This document shows positions 1 to 6,403 of a stretch of DNA of 33,005 bases, in pieces. The notes beneath the pieces were generated by a model. That model ran no database searches and was not told where the DNA came from. It worked only from the letters and a program-made list of their open reading frames with translations. The stretch is from a virus, in the IMG/VR virus record IMGVR_UViG_3300030102_004693, positions 1 to 33,005 of that record. One strand, written 5' to 3'. Each line of letters starts with the position of its first letter. Within the stretch, counting starts at the first letter, position 1. Position numbers and translations under genes: made by a program.

Positions 1-2053
1 CCCAGTTCTTGTTTATAAAATTGTAAATGAGAAGTGTGTTGTTTGTTGTTGAGCTTCCAGTTGGAAGAGCTATGAAATATCTGTTATCAAAATATACAGC
101 TACAGCATTCTCTGCATGATCTTTGTTTATGTTTTCAATGGTTGCTTCAATAGTTGCAGATAGTGGAAGATCTCTTCCACGCAAGTTGTACAAATCCTGA
201 AAGTCTACACCATAAACACCATTGTCAGATAAGAATATGAGATTGTTGGCTACTTGAATGATTGTTTTTCTAGCCAAACAACCCACCTCATCTGTAATCA
301 ATGTGCTTCTTGCTTCTCTTAATTTAAGACTGTTTCCAATTATGTGTATGCTGTTTCTATTAAAAACTACCAAATTATCTTCGGAAAAAGAATGAAGTCC
401 AACAATAAAATCTGAAGTTCCTGCATTCAGTCTGAACTGGCCAAACATATAATCGTAGGTGTCGCTATCCAGTATCTGAGAAAATATAATCTCGTCATGT
501 ATGTTCCTATCGGTAATAGTTGTACCGCTAGTGTTCTCATCCATGTCATATTCATAGGGAACTACAATTCTCTTCTGGTGGTATGCACCAAATGGAGGAG
601 CTGGCATGTGTGTGTAACCAGCACCTTCTGATGCTTTTTCTAAGAAGGTGGGAGTAGCCGTCAGTGTATCCTTTGATGTTTTCCTTCCATCTGTACATTC
701 AACAGGTACTGAGAACGTAAAACCTTTTTTAAGTCCTACTTCCCGATTCGTTCCCCCTGATTGACCACTCAATGTTCCAGATATATAAATTGAGAATGTT
801 GTGGTGCTTCCCACTTCGGCTACTATCCTGTTTCCATCAACTGAAGCATGATAGTCGTATATTTCTATTGGATCTCCAACCTTTAGATCGTGTCCTGATG
901 ATGTAGTAAACGTGGCTTTGTTGTACCCAGTAAAAGACCCTGTTCCGGGTGTTGTACTAAGACTATTTGTAGAAATAGCCGTAGGACTAGTATCTGTAAC
1001 AAAAACTTCTTTTACAGAGAACTCAAAGTCAAGGCTGCCATCATCCCTTGGAACAGGTTGTCTTAGTCCAGACCCACTAATGTCATACCCAGTTTCATCA
1101 GGGTCTGTAATATCTGCATTTACCCCATTTTTTATAAATATGGAAGTACCCTGGCTAAGTGATCCAGTATCGGATACTACCGTTGCTAGCTGGTTTACTA
1201 TCTGAAAACTACCAGCAGGAACTATAATGTCTTCTGGTTCTGTAAAAGATCCGTTTGCTACTCTGGTAAATTCGGGAGTTCCGGTTAGTATGCCATTCCA
1301 TTCTAAGGCTATCTTGCCTTCTCTAAAAATAAATACCTTGTTGAACGCCTGTAGTGCTTGTCCTCCGGCTGCATCTAATCCGCTTGGGTATTCAATATCT
1401 ACAGTTGAGCTATCCGACGTTTTTACAACAGATGCCTTATTAGTTCCTACGCACAATACATAACTTTCCGAATCGTTATTTGGGTCGCTGTATTCTATCG
1501 CATCTTCAATATCGTTAATAGCTGAATCATCAAGGAATGGACCTCTGGCGGTACCCACTGTAGATATATTCGTGAGTCCAGTAATGACCACTGTTATTCT
1601 GTCATTGGTTGGAGCAGATGCTATAGCGTAGTTACCGTCTATCGGAATGCTAGTACCTGCTGCATTGGTTCCGGCAAATCCAGTAAGATTCACTACTTGA
1701 CCAACCCAATTTGCAGCCGCTTGACCTTCGTAGGGAAATGCGTCGGTAGCAAAAGATATTGTCACTGTGCTACTACTAATAGATGGTGTTCCAGAAATAG
1801 AAGGCCATGCCCCGTCGTGCAATCGAGTAGACCCCACTTTTAATGGAGCTGGTTGGAATGGAGATGCTAGGAAGTCTATGGGCTTCCTGGTTTGCCACTC
1901 TCCATTTAAACCCAATCTTCCATTATTGGATTCCCTCAAAACACCAGACTGAAGTTGGTCGGGACGCAAGCGGTTGTTAAATCCAACAAACCCAGTGTCG
2001 AATTCTTCAGCTATTCGGTCATCCTGTTGACCATATGTATCGTACCTTGCCAT
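1..2053 (-). CDS. Tail nozzle / tail tubular protein B-like, C-terminus outside window
   Basis: The minus strand is open from the ATG at 2053 to the window edge, giving 684 codons without a stop, so the C-terminus is missing. The protein starts MARYDTYGQQDDR and is rich in Ser, Thr, Gly and Asn, as expected for a beta-rich structural protein. Near residues 600-684 it has a pattern typical of podovirus nozzle proteins (T7 gp12 type): a stretch reading NNLIFLSDNGVYG, then a YFIALPTG strand and YNFINKNW at the edge. In that family the protein closes the distal end of the short tail. Its ATG overlaps the stop of the preceding small basic gene as TAATG, so it is probably translationally coupled. 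The adaptor gene at 4433-5059 supports the role. The family call is inference from motif and context. Confidence 0.72.
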   Translation of the reverse strand, partial: MARYDTYGQQDDRIAEEFDTGFVGFNNRLRPDQLQSGVLRESNNGRLGLNGEWQTRKPIDFLASPFQPAPLKVGSTRLHDGAWPSISGTPSISSSTVTISFATDAFPYEGQAAANWVGQVVNLTGFAGTNAAGTSIPIDGNYAIASAPTNDRITVVITGLTNISTVGTARGPFLDDSAINDIEDAIEYSDPNNDSESYVLCVGTNKASVVKTSDSSTVDIEYPSGLDAAGGQALQAFNKVFIFREGKIALEWNGILTGTPEFTRVANGSFTEPEDIIVPAGSFQIVNQLATVVSDTGSLSQGTSIFIKNGVNADITDPDETGYDISGSGLRQPVPRDDGSLDFEFSVKEVFVTDTSPTAISTNSLSTTPGTGSFTGYNKATFTTSSGHDLKVGDPIEIYDYHASVDGNRIVAEVGSTTTFSIYISGTLSGQSGGTNREVGLKKGFTFSVPVECTDGRKTSKDTLTATPTFLEKASEGAGYTHMPAPPFGAYHQKRIVVPYEYDMDENTSGTTITDRNIHDEIIFSQILDSDTYDYMFGQFRLNAGTSDFIVGLHSFSEDNLVVFNRNSIHIIGNSLKLREARSTLITDEVGCLARKTIIQVANNLIFLSDNGVYGVDFQDLYNLRGRDLPLSATIEATIENINKDHAENAVAVYFDNRYFIALPTGSSTTNNTLLIYNFINKNW

Positions 2054-2280
2054 TAGCAGTTCCAAGCCCTTCGGCTCCAGTAGTTAGCTGATAGTTTATT
2101 ATTCTTACCTTTTATTCCCCCTGACCTAGCACAATAGGATCTCTTCCTAGCTGGGTTATTTTTTTTGATGGACATGTTGGCATCGCCAAAACGTACGATC
2201 TTTTCTCTTCCGCCCTGACACGCCTTTACAACAAACTTTTTCCCACCAGACACTTGTCTTCGAGGGACGTTGCATTTCAT
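2053..2280 (-). CDS. Small basic phage protein, MKCN family, 75 aa
   Basis: Begins MKCNVPRR and has a basic body with the segment VVKACQGGREKIVRFGD, then KLSANYWSRRAWNC at the C-terminus. It contains four cysteines. Small proteins with this MKCN start, a V-K-A-C-x-x-G-x-E-K-I segment and a K-L-S-A-x-Y-W end occur in many environmental phages; their role is unknown to me. An in-frame GTG at 2301 would add seven residues, but I prefer the ATG at 2280 because it matches the usual start of such proteins. The gene lies between another basic protein and the tail nozzle gene, whose ATG overlaps its TAA. It is the last member of a chain of eight small Lys/Arg-rich genes. Confidence 0.7.
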   Translation of the reverse strand: MKCNVPRRQVSGGKKFVVKACQGGREKIVRFGDANMSIKKNNPARKRSYCARSGGIKGKNNKLSANYWSRRAWNC

Positions 2281-2287
2281 TTTTTTC

Positions 2288-2536
2288 TTATCTACTGCCA
2301 CTTCTTACCTTTGCTTTAGGTGTGTTAGCCACAACTGTTTTGCCCTTAGATCCTGCTCTTTTCTTTTTCTTTGCGGTGGCAGCTCGTTCAGCCTTAGTTA
2401 GGCTTAGGGCTTTGCGTCTAGGCAAACATCTGTCCGGCCTCTTCTTGTTAGGAGAAGTGCCGCACTTACCCTTGATAGATCCATCTGTACCTATCCTAAC
2501 CCAGTCTTGTTTTAGCCACTGTTTGAGTTGAGCCAC
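2288..2536 (-). CDS. Small basic phage protein with CGTS and RCLPR motifs, 82 aa
   Basis: Uses a GTG start whose G is shared with the TAG stop of the preceding gene (TAGTG). The N-terminal half reads W-x-R-I-x-T-D-G-S-I-K-G-K-C-G-T-S, followed by DRCLPRRKA and a Lys-rich tail containing AERAATAKKKKRAG. This arrangement (W-R-I-x-T-x-G-x-I-x-G-x-CGTS, then RCLP, then a basic tail) is a recurring small-protein type in environmental phages. The two cysteines about 20 residues apart could bind metal or form a disulfide; that is speculation. Its neighbours on both sides are other small Lys/Arg-rich genes in the same coupled chain. Function is unknown. Confidence 0.75.
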   Translation of the reverse strand: MAQLKQWLKQDWVRIGTDGSIKGKCGTSPNKKRPDRCLPRRKALSLTKAERAATAKKKKRAGSKGKTVVANTPKAKVRSGSR

Positions 2537-2709
2537 TAGCGTCCTTTCCTTCTGCCTCCCTTTGACTTCTTAGCGTAGTTTGGATCTTTACAATACTTAG
2601 ATGCAGCTAGGTTGGCGTACGCAGAAGGGTACGTGTCAAACGTCCTTCTGGCCCAAGCCTTACCTTCTGGGCAAATTTTGCCTCCACTTTTAGCTCTTTT
2701 TCTTGGCAT
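2536..2709 (-). CDS. Small basic phage protein with YPSAYAN motif, 57 aa
   Basis: The open frame extends to 2781, but the credible start is the ATG at 2709 (MPRKRAKSGG), since the upstream 24 residues overlap the preceding 42-aa gene in another frame. The protein has KICPEGKAWARRTFD, the motif TYPSAYANLAA and a C-terminal Lys/Arg tail ending KSKGGRRKGR. A G-K-I-C-P-x-G followed by F-D-x-Y-P-S-A-Y-A-N is a recognisable small phage family of unknown function, resembling DUF5872-type proteins. It overlaps the preceding gene by 20 bases and ends in TAGTG with the next. Two Cys are spaced about 30 residues apart. Confidence 0.75.
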   Translation of the reverse strand: MPRKRAKSGGKICPEGKAWARRTFDTYPSAYANLAASKYCKDPNYAKKSKGGRRKGR

Positions 2710-2818
2710 TTTTTCTGCGTTTTCTAAGCACTGCAAAATCAGCACCTGTAATCTTTCTACGAGGTGCAGCAATAGCAGCAATCCGTTTTTGAGCTGGGCT
2801 ATATTTACTAAAAGGCAT
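2690..2818 (-). CDS. Small basic protein, 42 aa
   Basis: ATG at 2818 shares its A with the TAA of the preceding gene (TAATG). The 42-residue product starts MPFSKYSPAQKRIAAIAAP and ends in an Arg/Lys-rich helix with RKRRKNAKKKS. It has no cysteine and no recognisable catalytic motif. The strong positive charge suggests nucleic acid or capsid-interior binding, but this is inference from composition. The last 20 bases overlap the start of the YPSAYAN protein in another frame, which is compact even by phage standards. I do not recognise the family. Support comes from the coupled start, the shared MP- beginning and the uninterrupted chain of basic genes. Confidence 0.65.
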   Translation of the reverse strand: MPFSKYSPAQKRIAAIAAPRRKITGADFAVLRKRRKNAKKKS

Positions 2819-3000
2819 TATGATTTCCAAGACTTTCTAGCTTTGTTCTGTGCAGTTTTAGACAGTTCTCCGTAATGAAACAATCGCTTGGAAGATTTAC
2901 CATGCGTTTTACCAGAATGTAGCTTACCATTGGGCATCTTATGAAGACCCCCTTTGTGCTCCTTTCCATCCTTAAAATAATGTTTTACTCCCATTGGCAT
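2818..3000 (-). CDS. Small His/Lys-rich protein, 60 aa
   Basis: The start chosen is the ATG at 3000 (MPMGVKHYFKDGKEHKGG), which forms TAATG with the preceding gene; the longer open frame to 3042 lies inside that gene. The product is rich in Lys, His and Gly, with repeated H-K-x-P-N-G-K-L-H-S-G-K-type segments, and then a helix ending TAQNKARKSWKS. The many histidines are unusual and could coordinate metal, but no standard zinc motif is visible. Small MPMG- or MPKG-starting basic proteins are common in marine phages and have no known role. It is the fourth member of the basic chain, and its TAA overlaps the next ATG. Confidence 0.68.
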   Translation of the reverse strand: MPMGVKHYFKDGKEHKGGLHKMPNGKLHSGKTHGKSSKRLFHYGELSKTAQNKARKSWKS

Positions 3001-3065
3001 TATCGTACTCTTCTCCTTCCCATGCAACTTGTGCAGCCACAAGATTTCTTTTTACCTTTTGGCAT
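3000..3065 (-). CDS. Micro-protein with CxCxxC motif, 21 aa
   Basis: This is a 21-residue reading frame: MPKGKKKSCGCTSCMGRRRV plus Arg. It starts and ends in TAATG junctions with its neighbours, which is the main reason to believe it is translated. Three cysteines in a C-x-C-x-x-C pattern between two Lys/Arg blocks could make a small metal site. Inside the gene the sequence GGAAGGAGAAGAG would serve as the ribosome binding site for the next gene. No family is recognised. Alternatively the peptide only keeps ribosomes moving into the next start. Confidence 0.55.
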   Translation of the reverse strand: MPKGKKKSCGCTSCMGRRRVR

Positions 3066-3130
3066 TAGTAACTCTTCCTAGTAGATGTTCTTTTACCGCC
3101 TTTTTTAGGTTTCCTTTTGTATCCCGGCAT
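3065..3130 (-). CDS. Micro-protein, very basic, 21 aa
   Basis: The 21-residue frame reads MPGYKRKPKKGGKRTSTRKS followed by Tyr. About half of the residues are Lys or Arg. It shares its start A with the upstream TAA and its stop A with the downstream ATG, so both ends are TAATG junctions. No motif beyond charge can be read, and no family is recognised. It belongs to the tandem chain of MP-starting peptides. Translation is likely from context but not proven. Confidence 0.52.
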   Translation of the reverse strand: MPGYKRKPKKGGKRTSTRKSY

Positions 3131-3201
3131 TATCGTTTTCCTTTCTTTTTCATGGTTTTACCCATTGGGCAGGCTTTTCGTTTTCCGTATTTCTGCATCA
3201 T
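3130..3201 (-). CDS. Micro-protein, very basic, 23 aa
   Basis: Two ATG codons follow each other at 3201 and 3198; the product is MMQKYGKRKACPMGKTMKKK plus GKR. It begins one base after the TAA of the coiled-coil membrane protein at 3203-3553, whose terminal codons provide AAGGAAT as a possible ribosome binding site. The ending AAAGGAAAACGATAATG offers both a ribosome binding site and the TAATG junction for the next gene. No family is recognised. It is the first of the chain of tiny basic proteins. Confidence 0.52.
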   Translation of the reverse strand: MMQKYGKRKACPMGKTMKKKGKR

Positions 3202-3202
3202 A

Positions 3203-3553
3203 TTATTCCTTAACGTCTAGGTAATTTTTGTCGCGTAGTTCAAAGTTGACACTACCATAGCTTTTTAGTTTTTCTACAGTGCTGCCAATTTCTTCCATGT
3301 TTTTTTCAAGGTATTGTAACCTTAAATTCTGTTCTGCATCATCGGGCAAAGCTCCCAGTTCTCCTCTAGGCCATTTGATTCGGAACTCTGTGTTCATCCC
3401 TATCTCAACGTCCCGGATGTTCTGAGCGTTCTCTAAGCTAGCTATACGGCTCGTCATGTTCACGTATCCAGTTACCGAGACAACGGTAAAACCTATCAAC
3501 GCAATCAAGTTTCGTAGGGGTATAGTCACTGCTGTCTTGTCGCTTATATCCAT
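3203..3553 (-). CDS. Membrane-anchored coiled-coil protein, spanin-like candidate, 116 aa
   Basis: Residues 13-31 form one hydrophobic segment (LRNLIALIGFTVVSVTGYV) after a short cytoplasmic-type N-terminus. A predicted alpha-helical, charged region follows, with a central E-F-R-I-K-W-P-R-G-E-L-G-x-L-P-D-D-A-E-Q block and a heptad-like C-terminal helix. One N-terminal membrane segment followed by a coiled coil is the layout of an inner-membrane spanin (Rz type). The KWPRGELG-LPDDAEQ block recurs in environmental phages next to holins as far as I know. The ATG directly follows the holin-like gene (shared base at 3553). No outer-membrane spanin partner with a lipobox is visible, so this role is tentative. 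Confidence 0.55.
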   Translation of the reverse strand: MDISDKTAVTIPLRNLIALIGFTVVSVTGYVNMTSRIASLENAQNIRDVEIGMNTEFRIKWPRGELGALPDDAEQNLRLQYLEKNMEEIGSTVEKLKSYGSVNFELRDKNYLDVKE

Positions 3554-3963
3554 TACTTAACTTGTGAACTTCCAAAGTAAAATCCCAGTAGAGCCAGCAT
3601 CCCTTGCCTAACTTCAGGCAATAATACAAACCCCTCTAGATTCTTCCATTTATCTGCTCCTATTCCTAAAAATTTAAAGATGCCCAGTTTCTGTGCTTCA
3701 ATGGTTACTGGTATGTCGAAGAAGGCCATGATGAAGGGAGCAAATACCACTGAAAACAAGATGCACATGGCGATGAGCTTACGCACCCATGCTCCACTTT
3801 CTCCTGATCGTTCTGCTGCTCTGTCTGCTGAAGCATCTGAAACTTGCTGCTTCTGAATCATGGACTTGATAGCATTTGCCTGGATGTTCATTTGAGCCGA
3901 GATTAGTTTCATTACAAATCCCGTGACTCCACCTCCAAGCATTGCCACTAGTTCACCACTCAT
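3553..3963 (-). CDS. Holin-like membrane protein (GTA holin/3TM type), 136 aa
   Basis: The N-terminus has an amphipathic hydrophobic stretch (VAMLGGGVTGFVMKLI). A charged linker with several Gln, Asp and Arg follows, then a membrane segment at about residues 64-82 (LIAMCILFSVVFAPFIMAFF) and a C-terminal one at about 115-132 (MLALLGFYFGS). The order of amphipathic N-terminus, charged middle, W-V-R-K-x-I and two C-terminal segments matches the 3TM holin family first described in gene transfer agents. Holins permeabilise the inner membrane at lysis. The gene sits in a block of membrane proteins with a 54-aa membrane protein upstream and a coiled-coil membrane protein downstream. The start ATG overlaps the preceding TGA. 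Confidence 0.68.
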   Translation of the reverse strand: MSGELVAMLGGGVTGFVMKLISAQMNIQANAIKSMIQKQQVSDASADRAAERSGESGAWVRKLIAMCILFSVVFAPFIMAFFDIPVTIEAQKLGIFKFLGIGADKWKNLEGFVLLPEVRQGMLALLGFYFGSSQVK

Positions 3964-4124
3964 CGCTTTCTTAACTCTACTATTGTTTTATATATCCAAA
4001 GACCCATATATGCTATCGTGCATACCGAAGCGATAATAGACATCACCTCGCTAATTCCTTGAAAAGAAACGGCAAGTATTGATCCTGTCGCTCCCAGTCC
4101 AAGCTTGTTTAGCTCAGGGTTCAT
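3960..4124 (-). CDS. Small membrane protein, holin-like, 54 aa
   Basis: This frame is bounded by a TAATG junction at 4124 with the preceding gene and an ATGA junction at 3963 with the next. The product begins MNPELNKLGLGATGSILAVS and has hydrophobic stretches at about residues 10-20 and 28-46, ending in basic residues ELRKR. A short protein with one or two membrane segments and a basic tail beside a 3TM holin-like gene could be a second holin, an antiholin or a pinholin; sequence alone does not decide. The class of start, tight junctions and hydrophobic profile make it very likely real. Confidence 0.66.
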   Translation of the reverse strand: MNPELNKLGLGATGSILAVSFQGISEVMSIIASVCTIAYMGLWIYKTIVELRKR

Positions 4125-4432
4125 TACACAAATTGTGAACCGTGAACTATTGCGGTACCTGATACACCTAAAAACTTAGCAGCCGCAGCAGCTTGAAAGC
4201 TAAGTGTAATAAGACCCTTCTCCTTGAGTAGGAGATGACCATTCGATGCGGTAGGAGTGCTACCATCAAACGTAACAATGACATTATTGTCTTGTACATC
4301 TATCATAACGTACTTGGTGTCGCTATCAAAAGCCGCAAAAGAAACTCCAGATCCTGATGTTGAACAGGATAGGTTTTCTCCAGCAATCGTTGAATTTGGA
4401 CGAGGATATAAGTTTGTGACTAATTGATTCAT
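4124..4432 (-). CDS. Predicted beta-rich virion protein, 102 aa
   Basis: Starts MNQLVTNLYPRPNST. The middle reads YVMIDVQDNNVIVTFDGSTPTASNGH, and the end has an Ala-rich helix (SFQAAAAAKFLG) followed by TAIVHGSQFV. The V-Q-D-x-x-V-x-V-T-F-D-G-S-x-P-T-x-x-N-G-H pattern recurs in small phage structural proteins encoded near tail adaptors. I do not know its exact place in the virion. It lies directly between the tail adaptor gene and the membrane/lysis genes, with 1-base spacing to the adaptor stop. It has no signal peptide or membrane segment. A minor head or tail component is the best guess. Confidence 0.6.
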   Translation of the reverse strand: MNQLVTNLYPRPNSTIAGENLSCSTSGSGVSFAAFDSDTKYVMIDVQDNNVIVTFDGSTPTASNGHLLLKEKGLITLSFQAAAAAKFLGVSGTAIVHGSQFV

Positions 4433-5059
4433 TTATCGTGATTGTTGTGATACGTGCGTTCTAAAACGCTTTCCTACGGTGTTGTTGTTTGCTACTTGCT
4501 GTGGGTTATCCATTTCTTCTCCTAGATAGTTTTCGGCGATCTGTTCTTCGAAACCAGCCTTTTGATGTTGTCCATCCATTCTAAGAAAGTCAGCGTAAGT
4601 GGCGTGTGCCATGAAGTAGAAATATTCTTGTGGAACCTGAGTCAAAGATCCAGATCCATCAATATCTAAGCTTGTTAGCAAGGTGATGGGTTTTTTGTAT
4701 GTAACGTATACGCTGGTAGCATCCGCAGTGGTGAGGTTCATTACATGTGCACCATCGCTTTCCACAAAAAATTCAAACTCAATAGTTGAGTTTTTGAGAA
4801 AAGGTTCTTCCCTGTGTATTCTTAGAAATTCTGCAATATCGGTTTTACTGGTTTGTGTAAAAGGAACTATTGAATTTGTTATAGTTCTTTCTTCTCCAGT
4901 TGTTAAAAACCTTACCCAGTACGGAGTGCGGTTGTACGCTTCGTACATCCGGCGATTTGCTAAAGCTAATAGATGAGCATTTTCAGCGGTGGTAAAATCG
5001 GACGTACCCGCAAGAGCGGATATTAGATCATACAAGTCTTTATTAGCTTTGTCCTGCAT
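4433..5059 (-). CDS. Head-tail adaptor / tail tubular protein A-like, 208 aa
   Basis: The N-terminus is helical (LYDLISALAG, then ENAHLLALANRRMYEAYNRTPYW), followed by a beta-rich middle (TITNSIVPFTQTSKTDIAEFLRIH and SVYVTYKKPI) and a helical C-terminus. Helical ends with an inserted beta region, and a length near 200 residues, fit T7 gp11-type adaptors, which sit below the portal and connect to the nozzle. Position after the capsid genes and before the nozzle gene supports this. The ATG overlaps the preceding stop at 5059. The fold assignment is from pattern and synteny, not alignment. Confidence 0.68.
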   Translation of the reverse strand: MQDKANKDLYDLISALAGTSDFTTAENAHLLALANRRMYEAYNRTPYWVRFLTTGEERTITNSIVPFTQTSKTDIAEFLRIHREEPFLKNSTIEFEFFVESDGAHVMNLTTADATSVYVTYKKPITLLTSLDIDGSGSLTQVPQEYFYFMAHATYADFLRMDGQHQKAGFEEQIAENYLGEEMDNPQQVANNNTVGKRFRTHVSQQSR

Positions 5060-5364
5060 TATGCGTTATTGGGTGAGAGGTCCTTGAACCTCTTGTTGTA
5101 ATCTTGTATAAATTCCTTAGAATGAACGGTATCGTTCCCGTACTTCTGTGTCAGTCTAAAGAACTCTCTGTGTGGCATGACTGCTACCGGCTTTCCAAGA
5201 ACTGGATGTTCCCTGCCCTTGAGTTCAGCAGCCTCCTTCCTAGCAATATTTGTCCGGGATTCTTCAGTAGCTTTTTCAAACTTCAGCCCGGTCATAATCT
5301 CACGCATGAACGCTCGATTTACTTCTCCGTCACTGTACCTTGGGAGGGATGTAATAATATTCAT
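5059..5364 (-). CDS. Conserved-type phage head-region protein, 101 aa
   Basis: The product begins MNIITSLPRYSDGEVNRAFM and is charged and helical, with FEKATEESRTNIARKEAAELKG and then PHREFFRLTQKYGND. It lacks Cys and membrane segments. Similar short proteins are found between capsid and tail adaptor genes in podovirus-like phages, but I cannot name the role. The start ATG overlaps the TGA of the 53-aa gene upstream, and its own stop overlaps the adaptor ATG, so it is part of a tightly coupled block. Possibilities include a connector-associated protein or an assembly cofactor. Confidence 0.6.
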   Translation of the reverse strand: MNIITSLPRYSDGEVNRAFMREIMTGLKFEKATEESRTNIARKEAAELKGREHPVLGKPVAVMPHREFFRLTQKYGNDTVHSKEFIQDYNKRFKDLSPNNA

Positions 5365-5522
5365 TTCTTCTTTAAGAACAAACAGCTTTTAAAAAATTTG
5401 TGAAGGCTTTTTGCTACAACAATAAATGATTGTCCTTCTTCAATAGATACCCCCAGGGGGTAATATCTATAGCACGATGACTTAACATCACAGTTTACTC
5501 CTTGGCATTTAATAATATTCAT
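5361..5522 (-). CDS. Small cysteine-containing protein, 53 aa
   Basis: The frame starts at the ATG at 5522 and ends in ATGA with the next gene. It begins MNIIKCQGVNCDVKSSCYRYYP and ends in a basic segment (HKFFKSCLFLKKK). The three N-terminal cysteines (C6, C11, C17) followed by Y-R-Y form a compact cluster that could bind a metal ion. The initial seven bases (ATGAATA) repeat at the start of the next gene. No family is recognised, but the coupled junction and good fit between neighbours support it. A palindrome ACCCCCAGGGGGT lies inside the coding region at about 5451-5463. Confidence 0.62.
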   Translation of the reverse strand: MNIIKCQGVNCDVKSSCYRYYPLGVSIEEGQSFIVVAKSLHKFFKSCLFLKKK

Positions 5523-5525
5523 CTA

Positions 5526-5831
5526 TTACTTCTTTGCTTTTCTCGCAGCTTTTTTTGCTGTCTTAAATGCTTCTTGAGCTTTCCGAATATCAAGCCTTCG
5601 AGAGTTTGCTCTTAGTCGAGAACTATGTCGAGCAATTGGGGATGAAAGCTCTCCAATAGGATATTCTTTTTTCATATCCTTATGAAAACCTCTTTCGGCT
5701 TTTATCTTTAATTTTTTCTCAAGCAAATCAGAAGATAATTTTCTTTTCTTAGATTTAGTCTTCCCGCCTGCATTCCCGACACTAGTGCCAATGTTTATAA
5801 TTTTTCTCCCAAATGGGTTTAATGAATCCAT
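5526..5831 (-). CDS. Basic Lys/Arg-rich phage protein, 101 aa
   Basis: The product begins MDSLNPFGRKIINIGTSVGN and is strongly basic. It has KTKSKKRKLSSDLLEKKLK in the first half and ends with RKAQEAFKTAKKAARKAKK. No domain is recognised. It is the first gene after the terminator that follows the capsid/decoration pair, with an AT-rich leader of about 20 bases between the T-run and the start. High positive charge in a head-region gene suggests a DNA-binding internal head protein or an assembly factor; this is inference. Its composition resembles the tiny basic proteins at 2053-3201. Confidence 0.6.
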   Translation of the reverse strand: MDSLNPFGRKIINIGTSVGNAGGKTKSKKRKLSSDLLEKKLKIKAERGFHKDMKKEYPIGELSSPIARHSSRLRANSRRLDIRKAQEAFKTAKKAARKAKK

Positions 5832-5852
5832 ATTTTAAAAATATAAAAGGTT

Positions 5853-5886
5853 AAAAAAAGGGAGGCCAGAACTGGCCTGACCTCCC
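5853..5886 (-). terminator. Rho-independent terminator after capsid/decoration genes
   Basis: On the minus strand the RNA would fold GGGA, GG-TCA bulge, GGCCAG/CTGGCC stem and closing TCCC, followed immediately by seven U residues (plus-strand A-run 5853-5859). It lies between the stop of the putative decoration protein (5910) and the next start (5831). A terminator here would keep capsid and decoration transcripts more abundant than distal tail genes; partial read-through must occur unless another promoter serves the downstream genes. Confidence 0.72.
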
Positions 5887-5909
5887 CTTGAAATGATAAC
5901 TTAGTTCAG

Positions 5910-6389
5910 TTAAGATCCGTATACTTCACCAGCAGTTGGGTAGTAAGCTACAAGGATTCTAAATTTACCCTTGGTAGCGTTACCAAAACCGTTGCCAGTT
6001 CCATTGGAGTCAATATTTACTGCACTCACAAGATGAGAAGTAGACGTTGCTCCATTTAGAAGTGCACCAGTATTCTGATAGATCAGATTAGCAGTGTCGC
6101 CTGTGAAGCAATTTACTTCAGCAACAAAACCATTGTCGTCTCCATCATCGCCAAGTGCAATAGTAGCATCACTGATAGCACTGCCCGTGCTAACACCAGC
6201 AGTTACTAGTTCGTCAACGATAATTGCTGCTTTAGCAACAACTCCAGCCATTGCAGATCCGCCAACTTGAACGGCGGTCGTTTGTGATCCTGTTGAGGCC
6301 GACAAATCTGAAGCTTCAAATGATGCTTCGTGAGTGTAGCCCAACGCTAATGTTTGGATGTCGCCAATTCTTTTTAGTTCGATAGCCAT
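5910..6389 (-). CDS. Putative capsid decoration / head protein, 159 aa
   Basis: The product begins MAIELKRIGDIQTLALGYTH and is rich in Ala, Ser, Thr and Gly, with many predicted beta segments (VVAKAAIIVDELVTAG, FRILVAYYPTAGEV). It has a single Cys and no membrane or signal segment. It directly follows the major capsid gene with a short gap containing a GGAGG-type ribosome binding site, and is followed by a terminator, so it would be made at a level close to that of capsid protein. Abundance and position suggest a decoration/cementing protein. No specific family motif is visible, so the function is inferred from context only. Confidence 0.6.
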   Translation of the reverse strand: MAIELKRIGDIQTLALGYTHEASFEASDLSASTGSQTTAVQVGGSAMAGVVAKAAIIVDELVTAGVSTGSAISDATIALGDDGDDNGFVAEVNCFTGDTANLIYQNTGALLNGATSTSHLVSAVNIDSNGTGNGFGNATKGKFRILVAYYPTAGEVYGS

Positions 6390-6403
6390 TATAGTTTACC
6401 TCC

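Noticed and set aside
912-1952. Three plus-strand frames of 61-97 codons
   Set aside because: They are antisense to the long uninterrupted minus-strand tail nozzle gene and have no coding features.
5451-5463. Palindrome ACCCCCAGGGGGT as an operator
   Set aside because: It lies inside the 53-aa coding frame, is single-copy and has no promoter nearby.
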